Shown here one piece after another: positions 34,880 through 46,023 of a stretch of 64,000 nt of DNA. The position numbers and the translations under genes were made by a program. Positions within the stretch are counted from its first letter, which is position 1, and every line of letters starts with the position of its first letter. The notes beneath the pieces were generated by a model. The model was not told where the DNA came from. It did not search any database and saw only the letters and a program-made list of their open reading frames with translations. This DNA comes from Chenopodium formosanum. Its lineage: Eukaryota > Streptophyta > Magnoliopsida > Caryophyllales > Amaranthaceae. The DNA is taken from NCBI GenBank assembly GCA_024500155.1, contig CM044863.1, forward strand, positions 7,309,501 through 7,373,500, in the 5' to 3' direction.

Positions 34880-34979
34880 GGGTCTATTCTTTTCAGCTTA
34901 ATTTTAGTTCAGTTCAGCTCCAATCATTTCAGTTCAGTTAAGTTCAGTTTAGCTCAATTCAGTAAATTAGAACAAGTCC
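34880..34979. mobile_element. MITE filled with GAACT pentamers (short copy)
   Basis: Left GGGTCTATTCTTTTCAGC, right the complement of GGACTTGTTCTAATTTACTG. The interior is AGTTC/GAACT pentamers. TTT stands on both sides (34877-34879, 34980-34982). About 100 bp, probably an internal deletion of the 200-240 bp form. Confidence 0.65.
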
Positions 34980-34982
34980 TTT

Positions 34983-36230
34983 GTATGTATGTTACTTGTA
35001 CTACATATACGTTATTTCTAACTAATAGTTTCAACTTTCAATTATAAATTTATAAGTGCGTAGTACTTTTTTCAAAAATTAAAATAAAATAAATAAACTA
35101 TGCAGTGTATATCAATTACATATTTGTTGCACAACACATATATTGTGTTGTTATTGCGTGTATTGATTTATATGATCTGACAAAAATGTAATACCGAGTA
35201 CATCGTAGTTTCTTTATACCTTTTCTTGGATTTAGATTAGCAATAATAATTCAAATAAACTTATAATCCATATAATATACCATAAATCTTTGAGGATGAT
35301 TTTGAAAAATTTTATTTTCCATTCTTTTTATAAACCAAACAATTGAATATGTGAACTCAAAATAATTAAATGGAATGCATTTTTTTTCTTATTGAAAATT
35401 ACAAGTCCGTTTTCGTATGTCCTAATCACAGCATAATAATTTAATAATCTTTTGACTTAAATTATTGGTAGGGTTATTGTAGTTTTTGAACCGTACATAT
35501 GTCATTCTCAATTGAATTGAATTTTTACAATCATCAATACATCATTCCCCTTCAAAGGCCAAACTCTATCTCCATAACCTAACAATTTAAAAGCCTTAAA
35601 ATAAACCGTACTATTATTTAATTGGCAGAATTAATTTAATTAGGACTAATACAGTTGTTATTTGTGGTGTTATTTTATACCATAATTTTAAAATAATTAT
35701 GATATCACAATCATCAAACTGTCACACGTATTCTAGCTAAGCTAGAATTTCCAAAGATATGATACTACCAATTAAAAATGAAGTATGCAAGTAATGTAAC
35801 TTTTGATACATACCAAATTCTATCAAATATATATATTTTAAAAAATGAAATAAAATAATAATTCTAGTCATGCATGCAACAACTTTTGATGTGAATGTTG
35901 CAACGAAACATATAATAATGTGTGTACAATTCTTTTCGCAAAATTATTAATGTAATCTTTATGCATGGCAAGCAAGCCAAACGTGCGTCCCATAGGATGG
36001 TGAAATTCGTTGAACAAAGTCACCGTAGTTCATAAATCAAAGACACTTCAAATTTGGTCATAAAGTTTTAAAAGAGTAATCCGATTAATTAGTCTTTAAT
36101 CAATTAGTCATCAATATTCAACATTTTAGCTAGACAAGTACATTAGTAAAATGGAAAAGAGGTAAATTCATTGTCCAATACTTAAGGTACCATGAATTTT
36201 TTGGCCTCGGTGCACTAATCTATATATACT
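34983..36230. other. AT-rich spacer, nothing recognised
   Basis: About 1.25 kb of low-complexity AT-rich DNA with no reading frame and no clear transposon end. Confidence 0.4.
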
Positions 36231-36232
36231 TA

Positions 36233-36525
36233 CTCTCTCTGTCCCATAATTGTTCATGTTTATGTTTTTTCACGGTTTTTAAGAAATAGATGAAGAAAGT
36301 GGATAAAGTACATTAATAAAAGTGAAAAGTACAATTATAGACAAAAGTGAGAGAAATAAAGTGGAAAAAAGTAAATTCAAGAGTAAATTAGGAAATACAA
36401 TGAATAAAATTTAAAAAGTGAGGGTATAATGGTCTTTACATACAATCCAAAAATAGAAATAGGAATGATATTTTGGTTCCTCAAATTAGGAAAACATGAA
36501 CTATATTATTATGGGATGGAGGGAG
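36233..36525. mobile_element. Stowaway MITE
   Basis: TA|CTCTCTCTGTCCCATAAT on the left and the complement of ATTATGGGATGGAGGGAG|TA on the right. 293 bp with TA duplication at 36231-36232 and 36526-36527. No coding. Confidence 0.85.
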
Positions 36526-37338
36526 TAGAATTTTAGAAAAGTGCTTTCCTCGTTTCTTTTTGTTTTACTTTATTATTTTGTCTTTTATGTTAAGTTTTTT
36601 CAATATTGTATAAAAATTCACTATAAACATTATAATTATATTATGTGAGATTTCGTTAGATTCAGTTTTAAATGTATTTTCTAAATATCGACAGATAAAA
36701 AATGTTACTCGTACCATATTAAATATATACATTATTAAAGATATGCAGTGGAGACCTTAAAATATATAACGTAAAGAATTAAAAAAAAAACAAAAAAAAA
36801 AATGAGGGAGTAACAAGTTACCGATACACGAAGCTCTTTTAAAAATTGATCCCATATCATTATTGGGAACGACGAGCTGAGAATTTGATTATTCCAACAC
36901 AAATCTTTAATCAATTACTTATTGCTATTAAAATTAAGTAGTTTAGGTTTCTCCCTCAAAATAAACAGTTTAATTAGGTTTTTTCAAAACTTGCTCCTTC
37001 TATCCCTATTTATTTTTAAGGGAAAAAAATAACACAAGTCAAAGTTAAGGGACCAGCAAAGGGTAGGCCAGATCAAAGATGGTCACAAGGCTCAGCATAC
37101 GGCATACCCTCTCCTTGTAAGTGTCGTTGGTTTTGATTATTGTGTACGTGCAACATCGTTCACCACCATTCACCAACTGCACTAAATATCTGAATTATAA
37201 AGATATGGGACACAAAGTGTTACTTGTAGGTCTCATTCCATGTAGTGTAAATGAAATACTCTATACTATAATTTTTAGTTTTTGTTATAACAGATATTTA
37301 TGGGGAAAAAAAAATGATATATATAGCCCTAAGGGTTA

Positions 37339-37543
37339 TGTTGAAACCCATTGTAGCCCACTTGTGAATGTCCCACATTGGAGAAAGTTGAGATGTGGTT
37401 CCACTTTATAAAGTAGAGGAATAACTCTTACTATTGCCAATTGATTTTAGTATGGAAGCTCCTAAGCCTTGTTTGTGGACCAAACTCTCTTCCTCCTTAT
37501 TCGGGTTGCCCAAGCCCATTTCGTATTGTCTCAAAATTTAACA
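37339..37543 (+). mobile_element. Probable small solo LTR
   Basis: Begins TGTTGAAACCCATTG, ends AAAATTTAACA, contains GTCCCACATTGGAGAAAG. Flanking pentamers GGTTA and GGCTA match at four of five bases. Neither a primer-binding site nor a second LTR is seen, so it is read as a solo LTR of a TRIM- or Copia-sized element. Orientation is not certain. Confidence 0.55.
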
Positions 37544-38463
37544 GGCTATGTATAAGAAGTTAAAAGATTAAAGTATTAATTGAATACATACATTAACATG
37601 TTGATTTGCGCGTAAATGAAAAAATAAAACCCTATTATTGTCCATCTAAATGTCACCATTATTAAAGCTATTAAGGGTCCATTATCAAGTAAAAAAGATG
37701 ACCTACCATAAAGTAAGCAATTATCTTCAAAAATAATAATCATAATATATATACTTAATTTTTTATCATAAGATAATGACCAAATCAAAATGAAATTCAA
37801 TTCAACATATCATACAATTGGGAAGTGTCCTTATATAACGATAACCCCCTTTTTATCATATTACTTTTTTTCTTTTCTAGGGAGCAAGCAAAGGGTCAAC
37901 CAAGAGAGCAATATGTGTGTGTGTGTTACATACAGTAGTTAGATGTTGAAAGCGTGACGAAATGTCGAGGTCGTCTTTAATTAGGATTCTAGAACCAACC
38001 ACATTCGATTCTTTGATTGCATACGCCATATGGTTCTCAACACCGGAGGCGAATGGCTGAGTAATGTGTGGTGTGGTCATGTTATTGTATTTATCAGCTC
38101 GTTTTATTAAATGTTATCGAATGCTACTTTCTTTAAAAACATTTTGTCATGACAATGCATGATAAAAATATGCATGTAGCGAAAACCGTACTTAATTTAA
38201 TTATTGTGAATTACCAATTTACCATATAAAATGTTGATGTAAATTAACAAACTAAAAAAATTATAAAAATTAAAAAAAAATAAAAAATAAAAAATAAAAA
38301 ACAGAATGAAATGTTTTTTCTTTTTATTTTTTTATTTATATAGATTGCTGAAATACAACATTTTAATTGCTAAAAATACTTAAAAAATAATGGGTAGTAA
38401 ATACTTTCTTTTTTTTTTTAACTCATCACCTTGTCAAAACAGAGCGTTTTCTGTGTGGCTCAT

Positions 38464-38704
38464 GACCACACCGTATGGCCGGTATTATTTATTTAGGGGT
38501 TATTCAGCAAATTAGAGGTTACTTCTCCAGGGATTACCTGGTCAAGGGTTATTCGGTCGTTCAGAGGTTATTCAGTCGGTCGGGGTTTACTCAATCGGTC
38601 GGGGTTACCCCTGAATAAGTAACCCCGGTCGCTCAGGGGTTACTCCTTAATAAGTAACCCCGATCGGTCAGGGATTGAAATAACCATGACTACACGGTGT
38701 GGCC
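38464..38704. repeat. GGTTATTC/GGTTACTC minisatellite bounded by CACACCGTGTGG boxes (copy 1)
   Basis: A GACCACACCGTATGGCC box (38464-38480) and a GACTACACGGTGTGGCC box (38688-38704) bound about ten degenerate units of GGGGTTATTCAGTCGGTC, some inverted (CCTGAATAAGTAACCCC). A second copy of the same architecture lies at 44935-45144. No known family recognised. Confidence 0.65.
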
Positions 38705-39786
38705 AACTATATATAAAACTTTGTGTTATCCAAATCATACTAGCTAAAATATATACAAGTGTATATATACTTCCTCCATTTTTATTTACTTGTAACATAA
38801 CAGTACACAGCCTTGCGGCATGCACTTAGAGGTCAAGATTATGCAATGAAAACGGACAAATTAATCAAAATAATTTTTACACATATGGTAACTAACCCTT
38901 CCTTATTTCTGGTGTTAAAATTATTTAGACAAAATCGCACGTTTTCCTTTATTAATCACCTCCTAAAACCGAGTAACTAAAGATTCTGTTGAAAGTAAAT
39001 AAAATTGGAGAAAATATCATCAATTCTTAATTTATAATTTAATCATGCAAGTTTAAACAATTGTTCTCGTTAAATATATTCCATGCAATCGTTGTACTTA
39101 TTTATTGTGGCATGCGTGTGGCATAACTACCTTTAACCAATTAACTTGATGTTTGTTCGGTTCTCTCCATCCCCCATTATAATCCCACACTTTTTTATGG
39201 GGAGCATATTATGGAATAAGAGAGTTTGGGTTTTTCTGTATAATTATTTTGAGCAATTTTCGACCTTTATTTAGCTTTTATTTTACGGGGATAGATTATG
39301 CTTGTAACTTGTAAGATATGTTGAAGAAAAGTGGCTATTTAAGTAGTTGCATATAGCTTGATATTACTTATTATTCCGTACTTCGTAGCTATTAGATAGA
39401 TGTTACTATATATGTAAGTTATAGTTATTTATGTAGCTCGTATTATTGTACTCACTTGTTCAAGAAAAGAAATATAGATTTCACCTTTATAGTTTTGGTT
39501 TTGTCGAAAGAAAATTTTAAAAGCTAATTCGTATATAGTAGCATAGAATAGTACTTTACTTTTAAAAAATAGCTTAATATGGCCTTATATGAAATTATAA
39601 CATTCAAACTAGGTAGTGCTTGTGCAATACTAAATGAAAATTAGGGTAAATTTGAACAATAAAGTTATTATGTATGTATGGTTACAATGATCATTTTAAG
39701 TTCTAGTAACCTTAACCTATCCAATAAGCGGTTGCTTAATTTTTGAACTAGTTTTAGTTGTTTTTTTAATTTTCTCAAAAACATAA

Positions 39787-40658
39787 TGATAAATGGGTCT
39801 AGGTCACACCCGTTACAACTGTCCACTTTATACGACCAAGGAGGTTTCACCTCAAAACCATATGGCAATGAGGGGAGTAGCCCCTTAGCCTTATTAAGTG
39901 GACACAACTTTCTTATTTCTTCAATGTGGGATACACATCCTAATACAAACTCTCACTTATAAACTCAACCAATGTGGAACAACACACCACTCACATGTGG
40001 GTTTTTCTCATGGGCTCAACACCCCCTCTCACATGTGAGTTGTCCATAATATCGGCCCAGATCACAACACAACTGAACCTGGCTCTGATACCATGGAAAA
40101 ACTGTGAACTTTGGCTTGATACCATGTATCCTAATGATATATTCACTAAATACTATCTTAACACAAATAAACCTAAATATATTAATCTACTAATAAGATC
40201 AGTACGGAAAATATATCACACATATATTTTCAGATATCTCATATCTCTAACAACTTAGTCTCTATAAAAGCAAACATCACGCATGATTCTTTAGTATTGA
40301 GAAAAAAAAAATTATAACTTTGGTTAAAGCTTTATCCCACCGGTGGGTTTAACTTTCTAACCCACCGGTAGGGGGAAATTTTGTGAAACCTAACCCTCTC
40401 AAAATCTAACCTGCTCTTGATACCAAGATAAATGAGTCTGGGCCACACCCGTCACAACTGTTCACTTTATACGACCAAGGAGGTTTCACCTCAAAACCAT
40501 ATGGCAATGAGGGGAGTAGCCCCTTAGCCTTGTAAAGTGGACACAACTTTCTTATTTCTTCAATGTGGGATACACATCCCAATACAACTCTCACTTATAA
40601 ATTCAACCAATGTGGGACAACACACCACTCACATGTGGGTTTTCTCATGGGCTCAACA
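39787..40658 (-). mobile_element. Complete TRIM (miniature LTR retrotransposon)
   Basis: Two direct repeats of about 233-235 bp (39787-40021 and 40426-40658), in minus orientation starting TGTTGAGCCCATGAG. After the 5' LTR comes TGGTATCAAGAGCAGG (40425-40410), a primer-binding site for initiator tRNA-Met with one extra A. A perfect TGGTATCAGAGCC lies deeper, at about 40093-40081. Just before the 3' LTR is the purine tract GTGAGAGGGGG (about 40032-40022). Host CATAA is duplicated at 39782-39786 and 40659-40663. The internal region (about 400 bp) codes for nothing, which defines a TRIM. A CCCACCGGTGGG palindrome lies inside (about 40337). Confidence 0.9.
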
Positions 40659-40703
40659 CATAAACTCCTCAATTGTTTAATTATTTAAGCAAAATAATAC
40701 TAC

Positions 40704-42455
40704 CTCCGTTTTTTATTAGTTGACACGTTTTGACTTTAGCACTATTCATGCACTTCCCTTTGACCATGTTTTATGATTTATACGTAATGAAAAATATAAT
40801 TATGTGGGGGTCTTGTTAGATTCGTCACGGTATGTATTTTTAGAGCTGTCAATTCGGGTAAACGGGTCGGGTAAGAGTGGGTCAGGTCAACTCAGGTCGG
40901 GTCAATTTGGGTTAATGCCGTAACCTATGCGGTCAGGTTCGGGTTGGGTCATGCTTGAGTCAGGTCACGTCGGGCCATACATCTTATCGGATTTGGGTAG
41001 GGTTTAGATCGGGTTAATAACAGGTCGGTTTACATTTAGGTCGGGTGAATAATAGGTCAGGTTTAATTCGGGATTTCACGGGTTAATACGAGTTAGGGTA
41101 ATTCTCGAGTTCGAGTCGAATCCGGTTCAAGTCAATAATTTGCGGGTTAGAATCAGGTCGGGTCATTCTCGGGTTTGAGTCGGGTTAGATTCAAGTCAAT
41201 AATTTGCGGGTTATAATCAGGTTGGGTCATTTTCAAGTCGGGTTCGGTTCAAGTCAATAATTTGCAGGTTATAATCAGGTCGGATCATTTCCAAGTCAGG
41301 TCATTCTCGGGTTCAAGTCAGATTTCGGTTCAAGTCAATAATTTGCGGGTTATAATCAGATCGGGTCATTTTTAAGTCGGGTCATGTTCGGGTTCAAGTC
41401 GGGCTTGGTTCAAGTCAATAATTTGCGGGCTATGATCAAGTCGGGTCATGTTCAGGTTCAGGTCTCAAATATTGGGTTAATTTGGGTTTCGGATCGAGTC
41501 ATCTTAGGTTCGGGTACATTTTTTGGGTCGTTTTGTTAACAGTTCATGTAATGACAATATAACAATATATATGGAAACATACTAGGGAATTATAGCCTAT
41601 AATTTAGGAAGATAATTATCTCTTTAGATCATATAACAAATATATACTATATTTAACTCTTAAATTTGGGGATGATGCTTCTTTCTTTTGTTGGCCTGGA
41701 CCGACTTGGTCTCCCTAGACAAAATGCTTTGATCAATAATAATAAGGTGGTCTAAATTGAATTTAAGGTGATTTGAAATCGGGTCAGGAACAATTTGGGT
41801 TGAATTTAGGTCAGGTTAATAACAAGCCGTGTTGATTTCGGGTCGGGTTAGTAACAGGCTGGGTTAGTAATAGGTCGAGTAAAATTCGAGTTGGGTCAAT
41901 AACAAATCGGGTTGAATACGGGTCGGATCAATAACAAGCCGGGTTGAATTTGGGTCGGATCAATAACAGGTCGGGTTGAATTTTGAGTCAGGTTAGTAAC
42001 AGGTCGAGTTAGGAACGGGTCGGGTTGAATTCAGGTCGGGTTAGTAACATGTTGGGTTAAATTCGGGTTTTAACGAGTTAAAACATGTTTGGATAAATTT
42101 CGGTTCAGGTCAATAATTTACGGGTTACATTCAGGTCGGGTCATCTCCAGGTTGGTTCATGTTCGGGTTCGTGCCTTAAATACTCGGGTCAACTCAAGAC
42201 TAGGGTGGGTTGCAGGTCTGGTCAGGACGGGTTCGGATCACCATTTTTTCGGGTTCAATTGGGTCGGTTAATAATCGAATTTGGATCGGTTTTTCGGGTC
42301 AGGTTAGCTTTTGATAGCTCTATGTATTTTCAAAATATTAACTTTTTATAATTTTTACTTATTGATAAATAACGATATTAACGTTTGAAAACTTAAAATT
42401 GTGCATTGAAAAACGTGACTAAAAAATCATGTCAACTAAAAGAAAACGAAAGAAG
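40704..42455. mobile_element. Stowaway-type MITE interrupted by a hAT-like element
   Basis: TA|CCTCCGTTTTTTATTAGTTG at left and the complement of CAACTAAAAGAAAACGAAAG...|TA at right are matching ends. Removing 40841-42322 plus one target copy leaves a MITE of about 260 bp. Confidence 0.7.
40841..42322. mobile_element. hAT-like non-autonomous element built of GGGTCGGGTT repeats
   Basis: Left end TAGAGCTGTCAA, right end the complement of TAGAGCTATCAA (11 of 12 match). TGTATTTT is duplicated at 40833-40840 and 42323-42330. An 8-bp duplication and a TAGAG terminus fit the hAT superfamily. The 1482-bp interior is almost wholly degenerate repeats such as CAGGTCGGGT, GGGTTAATAACAGGTCGGG and AAGTCAATAATTTGCGGGTT (period roughly 55-60 in 41100-41450), strongly G-rich on one strand. 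A short unrelated stretch at 41540-41740 interrupts them. No transposase. Confidence 0.8.
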
Positions 42456-42601
42456 TAGGTTTTATGTTTATAATACAATGAACTGTGATTATTTGTTAAT
42501 GCTATTATGTTAGAAATAAGGGTGTGATAAAAATAAATTTTAAGCTAATAATTTGAATCATATGTATTCGATATTCAATTCAAAATTCCCAATATTATCT
42601 G

Positions 42602-43252
42602 TGTAGGAAAAGATACTATAAAATCAGAAAAATATAGAATGAAATGTGGGCAGAATTTGATTAATGTAGGTGAAAAGCTGTGACGTGTTTAGAACACTGT
42701 CTTAGAAGCAAAATTCGCCCCGACTATGGTGCAATCGGAGATGGCGTTGCCCCCCAAGATTTAACACAGCAATCTCTCTTAATGTGCACTCAAAAAGAGA
42801 GATTAGGAACTCACAATATGCTCAGAACTAATGTAGAGGAAAACAGGAAGAATAGAGAAAGAGAAAGGAAATTGTTTTTGTGTTTTTTTCAAAAGCCACG
42901 AAAAGCTCAGTTTTATAGAAGAAGAAAATCGTAACTGATGGAGAAAATCAAGCCACAAAATAAATCGTGTAAAATCAGGGACAGTTACAAACGTTCAAAA
43001 ACCCGAGTCAAACGTTGTTGCGGGCTTCATACCACACCGCGCACGTGCTACAAACCAAACCGGCCGGAACGCGGCAACGGCGGCGCACCCGTGGGAATGC
43101 CCCCTTCTAGCCCACAACAATAGGGAAAGCACTTCAAACATCAATGTACAAATACACATATTTAAACCAAGTAAAGCCTTCCTTATCCCAGCAATGTGTG
43201 ACAAAGAGTTTTCCTCCAAAAACCATAAACTTCCTTTGCATTATTTCCAACA
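42602..43252 (-). mobile_element. Solo LTR with perfect 5-bp target duplication
   Basis: In minus orientation it starts TGTTGGAAATAATGC (43252) and ends ...TTTTCCTACA (42602). ATCTG is duplicated at 42597-42601 and 43253-43257. Inside are CACACATTGCTGGGATAAGG, a GC-rich block at 43010-43110 (unlike its AT-rich surroundings) and a possible TATAAAA box at about 42918. No second LTR, so it is the product of LTR-LTR recombination. Probably Copia (Tnt1/Tork-like) by general look; not certain. Confidence 0.8.
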
Positions 43253-43257
43253 ATCTG

Positions 43258-44469
43258 AACCTTATGAGATCAATTACGGCCTTATGACTATTATATTTAT
43301 AATACGTTATATAAGAATTATTGAAGTACTGCGCATTGAATAATCAATCCAAAAACAGTACGGAGTACCAATTTGGATATTCAACCAATGCACAACCCCT
43401 AGTCTAAAGTACAAACCCTAAGAAACGAGTCAAATATCAATGAGATGGGGATTGCTCCACTAATCACGTTTCTTAATTATATCTAGACATCAAAGTTACT
43501 ATTAAAACTACCAACTACTATTAGCAAATTATACTGTAGTAAGGAAAAATATCGTGACAAATTTCTCTTCTTAGATTTGTGTTTGATAATAAAATTAAAT
43601 GGTCCTACCAAAGAAAAATACAAAAGGTTGCCCAGCTAACCGTTCATATCTTACATCACTTATCAAACAAATTAAAAACCTTTTTTTCCAGACATTTCTT
43701 CCAATTATTAATTATTGAAAGTGATGTTTTGGGGGTGCTTAGCTTCTTAATCACTTATTTATTTTCTTAGTTTCTTAGTTACTCCGTATTTTCTAATTAA
43801 ATTCTGACTATTGAGATTAATGAATAGCTAATTAACTTGAGCATGATATCTTAATCCAATTTGATTTCTCACTATTTATATAAATGAACTGTTGATTTAG
43901 AGGGGAGCCAGAGGAAACGAAAAATAAAAATATGTACTACGGGAGTATAATTATAATTCATGTATTTTCACGGGTTTATTATATTGTCTATATACAATAT
44001 ATAAATTAAAAGTGGGGATATAAATGAAGTATATACTTATAAATATAAATCATGTATATTTAACCCAAAGTATTGGGTGCGGCTTTTGTCAGTCGAGAAG
44101 TATCATCGTCACGATGATGAACAAGTTTCCACGCGATCAGAAGTTGGTGGTGGTTACGGCGAAGGAGAGGATCGAGGTCATCTATGACAGAAGAGAGAGA
44201 AAGTTTAATTGCTTGAGATTCTCGGGTTTTTCGAAAAATGCCCAAAAAATCGAATTGGGACTTTCTTATGTGATGTATAAGTATTGAAATTGATTGGCCC
44301 ATAAGATTGTATGTTGAATTGTGAGCATTTTGATAACATATGCATGTATTTGGGTTGAGAAATGAGCAAGTTATGTTATACCATGATCTTGAATATGAGA
44401 TGTTCAATGGAGGTTCTGTCATTGTTATACATATCATCAAACAAATTATACATATTCTCAAACAAGTTA
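43258..44469. other. Spacer, no gene recognised
   Basis: AT-rich. A plus-strand frame at 44024-44287 (MKYILININHVYLTQS...) has no family I recognise and is probably chance or a transposon scrap. Confidence 0.35.
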
Positions 44470-44516
44470 TGCATATCCTCTATTGGCTATATGGTATCGT
44501 TTATGATTGTGTCTAT

Positions 44517-44647
44517 GATATCCTTTATTGGCGGGATGATATCTTCTATTGGCTATATGGTATCATAGCTAGATGATATTATATATATCATCTAGCTATG
44601 ATACCATATAGCCAATAGAAGATATCATCCCGCCAATAAAGGATATC
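44517..44647. repeat. Perfect 63-bp inverted repeat (hairpin) with 5-nt loop
   Basis: Arm 44517-44579 (GATATCCTTTATTGGCGGGA... to ...AGATGATAT) and arm 44585-44647 are exact complements, loop TATAT. A transcript would form a long, mismatch-free stem. It stands where the minisatellite array changes direction (units TATTGGCTATATGG on the left, CCATATAGCCAATA on the right). Confidence 0.9.
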
Positions 44648-45200
44648 ATCTAGTTAGTAGAAATATCATCCAGCCAATGAAGGATATCATATAGCCAATA
44701 AAGAATATCATCTAATTAGTAGAGGATATCTCCAACCAGTAGAAATATCATCCAGCCAATAAAGGATATCATATAGATAATAAAGAATATCATCCAGTTA
44801 GTAGAGGATATCATCCGGCCAATAGAAATATCATCCAGTCAATAAAGAATATCATATAGCTAATAGAGGATATCATCCACTTAGTAGAGGATGTCATCCA
44901 GCCAATAGAGGATACACAAAGTCTTATATGTAGCTGGCCACACCATGTGGCAAGGGTTACTTCGTAGTGTAATAGGGGTTACTTGGACAGTGTTAAAGGG
45001 GTTATTTTGTTAGGGTTACTCATTTAGTGTTATAGGGTTTACACAGTCTGTGTTATAGGGGTTACTCAGTCAGTGTTACAGAGGTTACTTGGTCAGTGTT
45101 ATAGGAGTTACTTTATTCTTTTGTAAGTGATCACACGGTATGGCTAGCCACAAACAAGACGAGTTGTAGAGGATATCATCCCGCCTATTGAGGATATCAA
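44590..45200. repeat. Tandem array of GATATCATCCAGCCAATA units, interrupted
   Basis: About fourteen units of 22-25 bp (GGATATCATCCAGCCAATAGA and variants) run from 44590 to about 44922. Two more follow at about 45170-45200. The interruption is the minisatellite element at 44935-45144. Inverted units occur left of the hairpin at 44473-44570. Confidence 0.8.
44935..45144. repeat. GGTTACTC minisatellite bounded by CACACCGTGTGG-type boxes (copy 2)
   Basis: Bounded by TGGCCACACCATGTGGC (44935-44951) and GATCACACGGTATGGC (45129-45144). Inside are about eight units of GGGGTTACTCAGTCAGTGTTATA. Same architecture as 38464-38704. It sits inside the GATATCATCC array, which suggests insertion. Confidence 0.7.
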
Positions 45201-45428
45201 AAATCCGGATTTTGTCAGTCCAAACTGACGAAACAATCCGAATTGACACAATACCTTCTCTATATTTAATGGGTTTATTAATGGAGTAAAAGTTTTGATT
45301 GATGAGGTTCTTTTAGAAATTGAGTGGTGAGGTATTAATTAGTATTATTGTAAACATGATGAATTATTTTTGAAAGAAATTATAGATGTAATTCATGTAA
45401 AATTTTAAAATAATTAACTCAAGAAAAT

Positions 45429-45488
45429 AGATCATGATTAATATTGTTTCAAAAAAAAAAAAAAAAAAAAGAAGATCATGATTAATAT
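45429..45488 (+). mobile_element. Very short poly(A) insertion with 16-bp target duplication
   Basis: AGATCATGATTAATAT at 45429-45444 and 45473-45488 flanks TGTTTC plus a 20-base A-run plus GA. Confidence 0.8.
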
Positions 45489-45710
45489 AACTAAGGATAA
45501 ATATCGATGAAAAAACAATTTAGATAAATTCTTCTTTTTCGTTATCAATTACTTGTATACTCCGTACAATATATAAATCAAAATAACGAAATGGAGGATT
45601 ATAAATTGAATTCCCAACTCCTTATATTAGTATTCAATATTTTAGTCTACAAACTTCAATTACTCCGATCTGTACAATATATAAATTAAAATAGAGTACC
45701 GTAGTATTTA

Positions 45711-46023
45711 GGGGGCGTTTGGTTCAAACAATGGTATGGGTTTGGAATGAGGAATGAAACCTGGGTGGTATGGGGTTAGAACTTGATACTTGATTTCATG
45801 TGTTTGGTTTTTTTGTAGGAATGATAATTATTCTTTTAATTTTAAACCTAAAGGTATAGGTATGAGCCATACCCACCTCCCCCCTTGGGTTTCAAAAACC
45901 CATACCTTGGGGGTTTGAGGTATGGGTTTGAAAAATGAAATTTCAAGAAACAAACACAAGGTATGGGTTTTGGTCATTCCAAACCCATACCTTATACCTA
46001 ATATGCTTGAACCAAACACCCCC
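45711..46023. mobile_element. Tourist-like (PIF/Harbinger) MITE
   Basis: GGGGGCGTTTGGTTCAA at left, the complement of TTGAACCAAACACCCCC at right, TTA duplicated at 45708-45710 and 46024-46026. The GTTTGGTT terminus and TTA target are classical for this group. 313 bp, no transposase; the interior carries repeats of GGTATGGGTTT. Confidence 0.88.

Noticed and set aside
37877..38080. 67-codon minus-strand frame (MTTPHITQPFASGVENHM...)
   Set aside because: Reads smoothly but is short, isolated in AT-rich DNA, and matches no family I know.
40841..42322. Mutator-like assignment based on the 10-bp repeat TATGTATTTT
   Set aside because: The leading TA fits better as part of the 12-bp inverted end TAGAGCTRTCAA, leaving 8 bp, which is the hAT length.
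42680..43219. Several small frames on both strands in a GC-rich block
   Set aside because: The block is explained by the solo LTR at 42602-43252.
44024..44287. 87-codon plus-strand frame
   Set aside because: No recognisable domain; the start is in AT-rich repeats and the region is next to a minisatellite.
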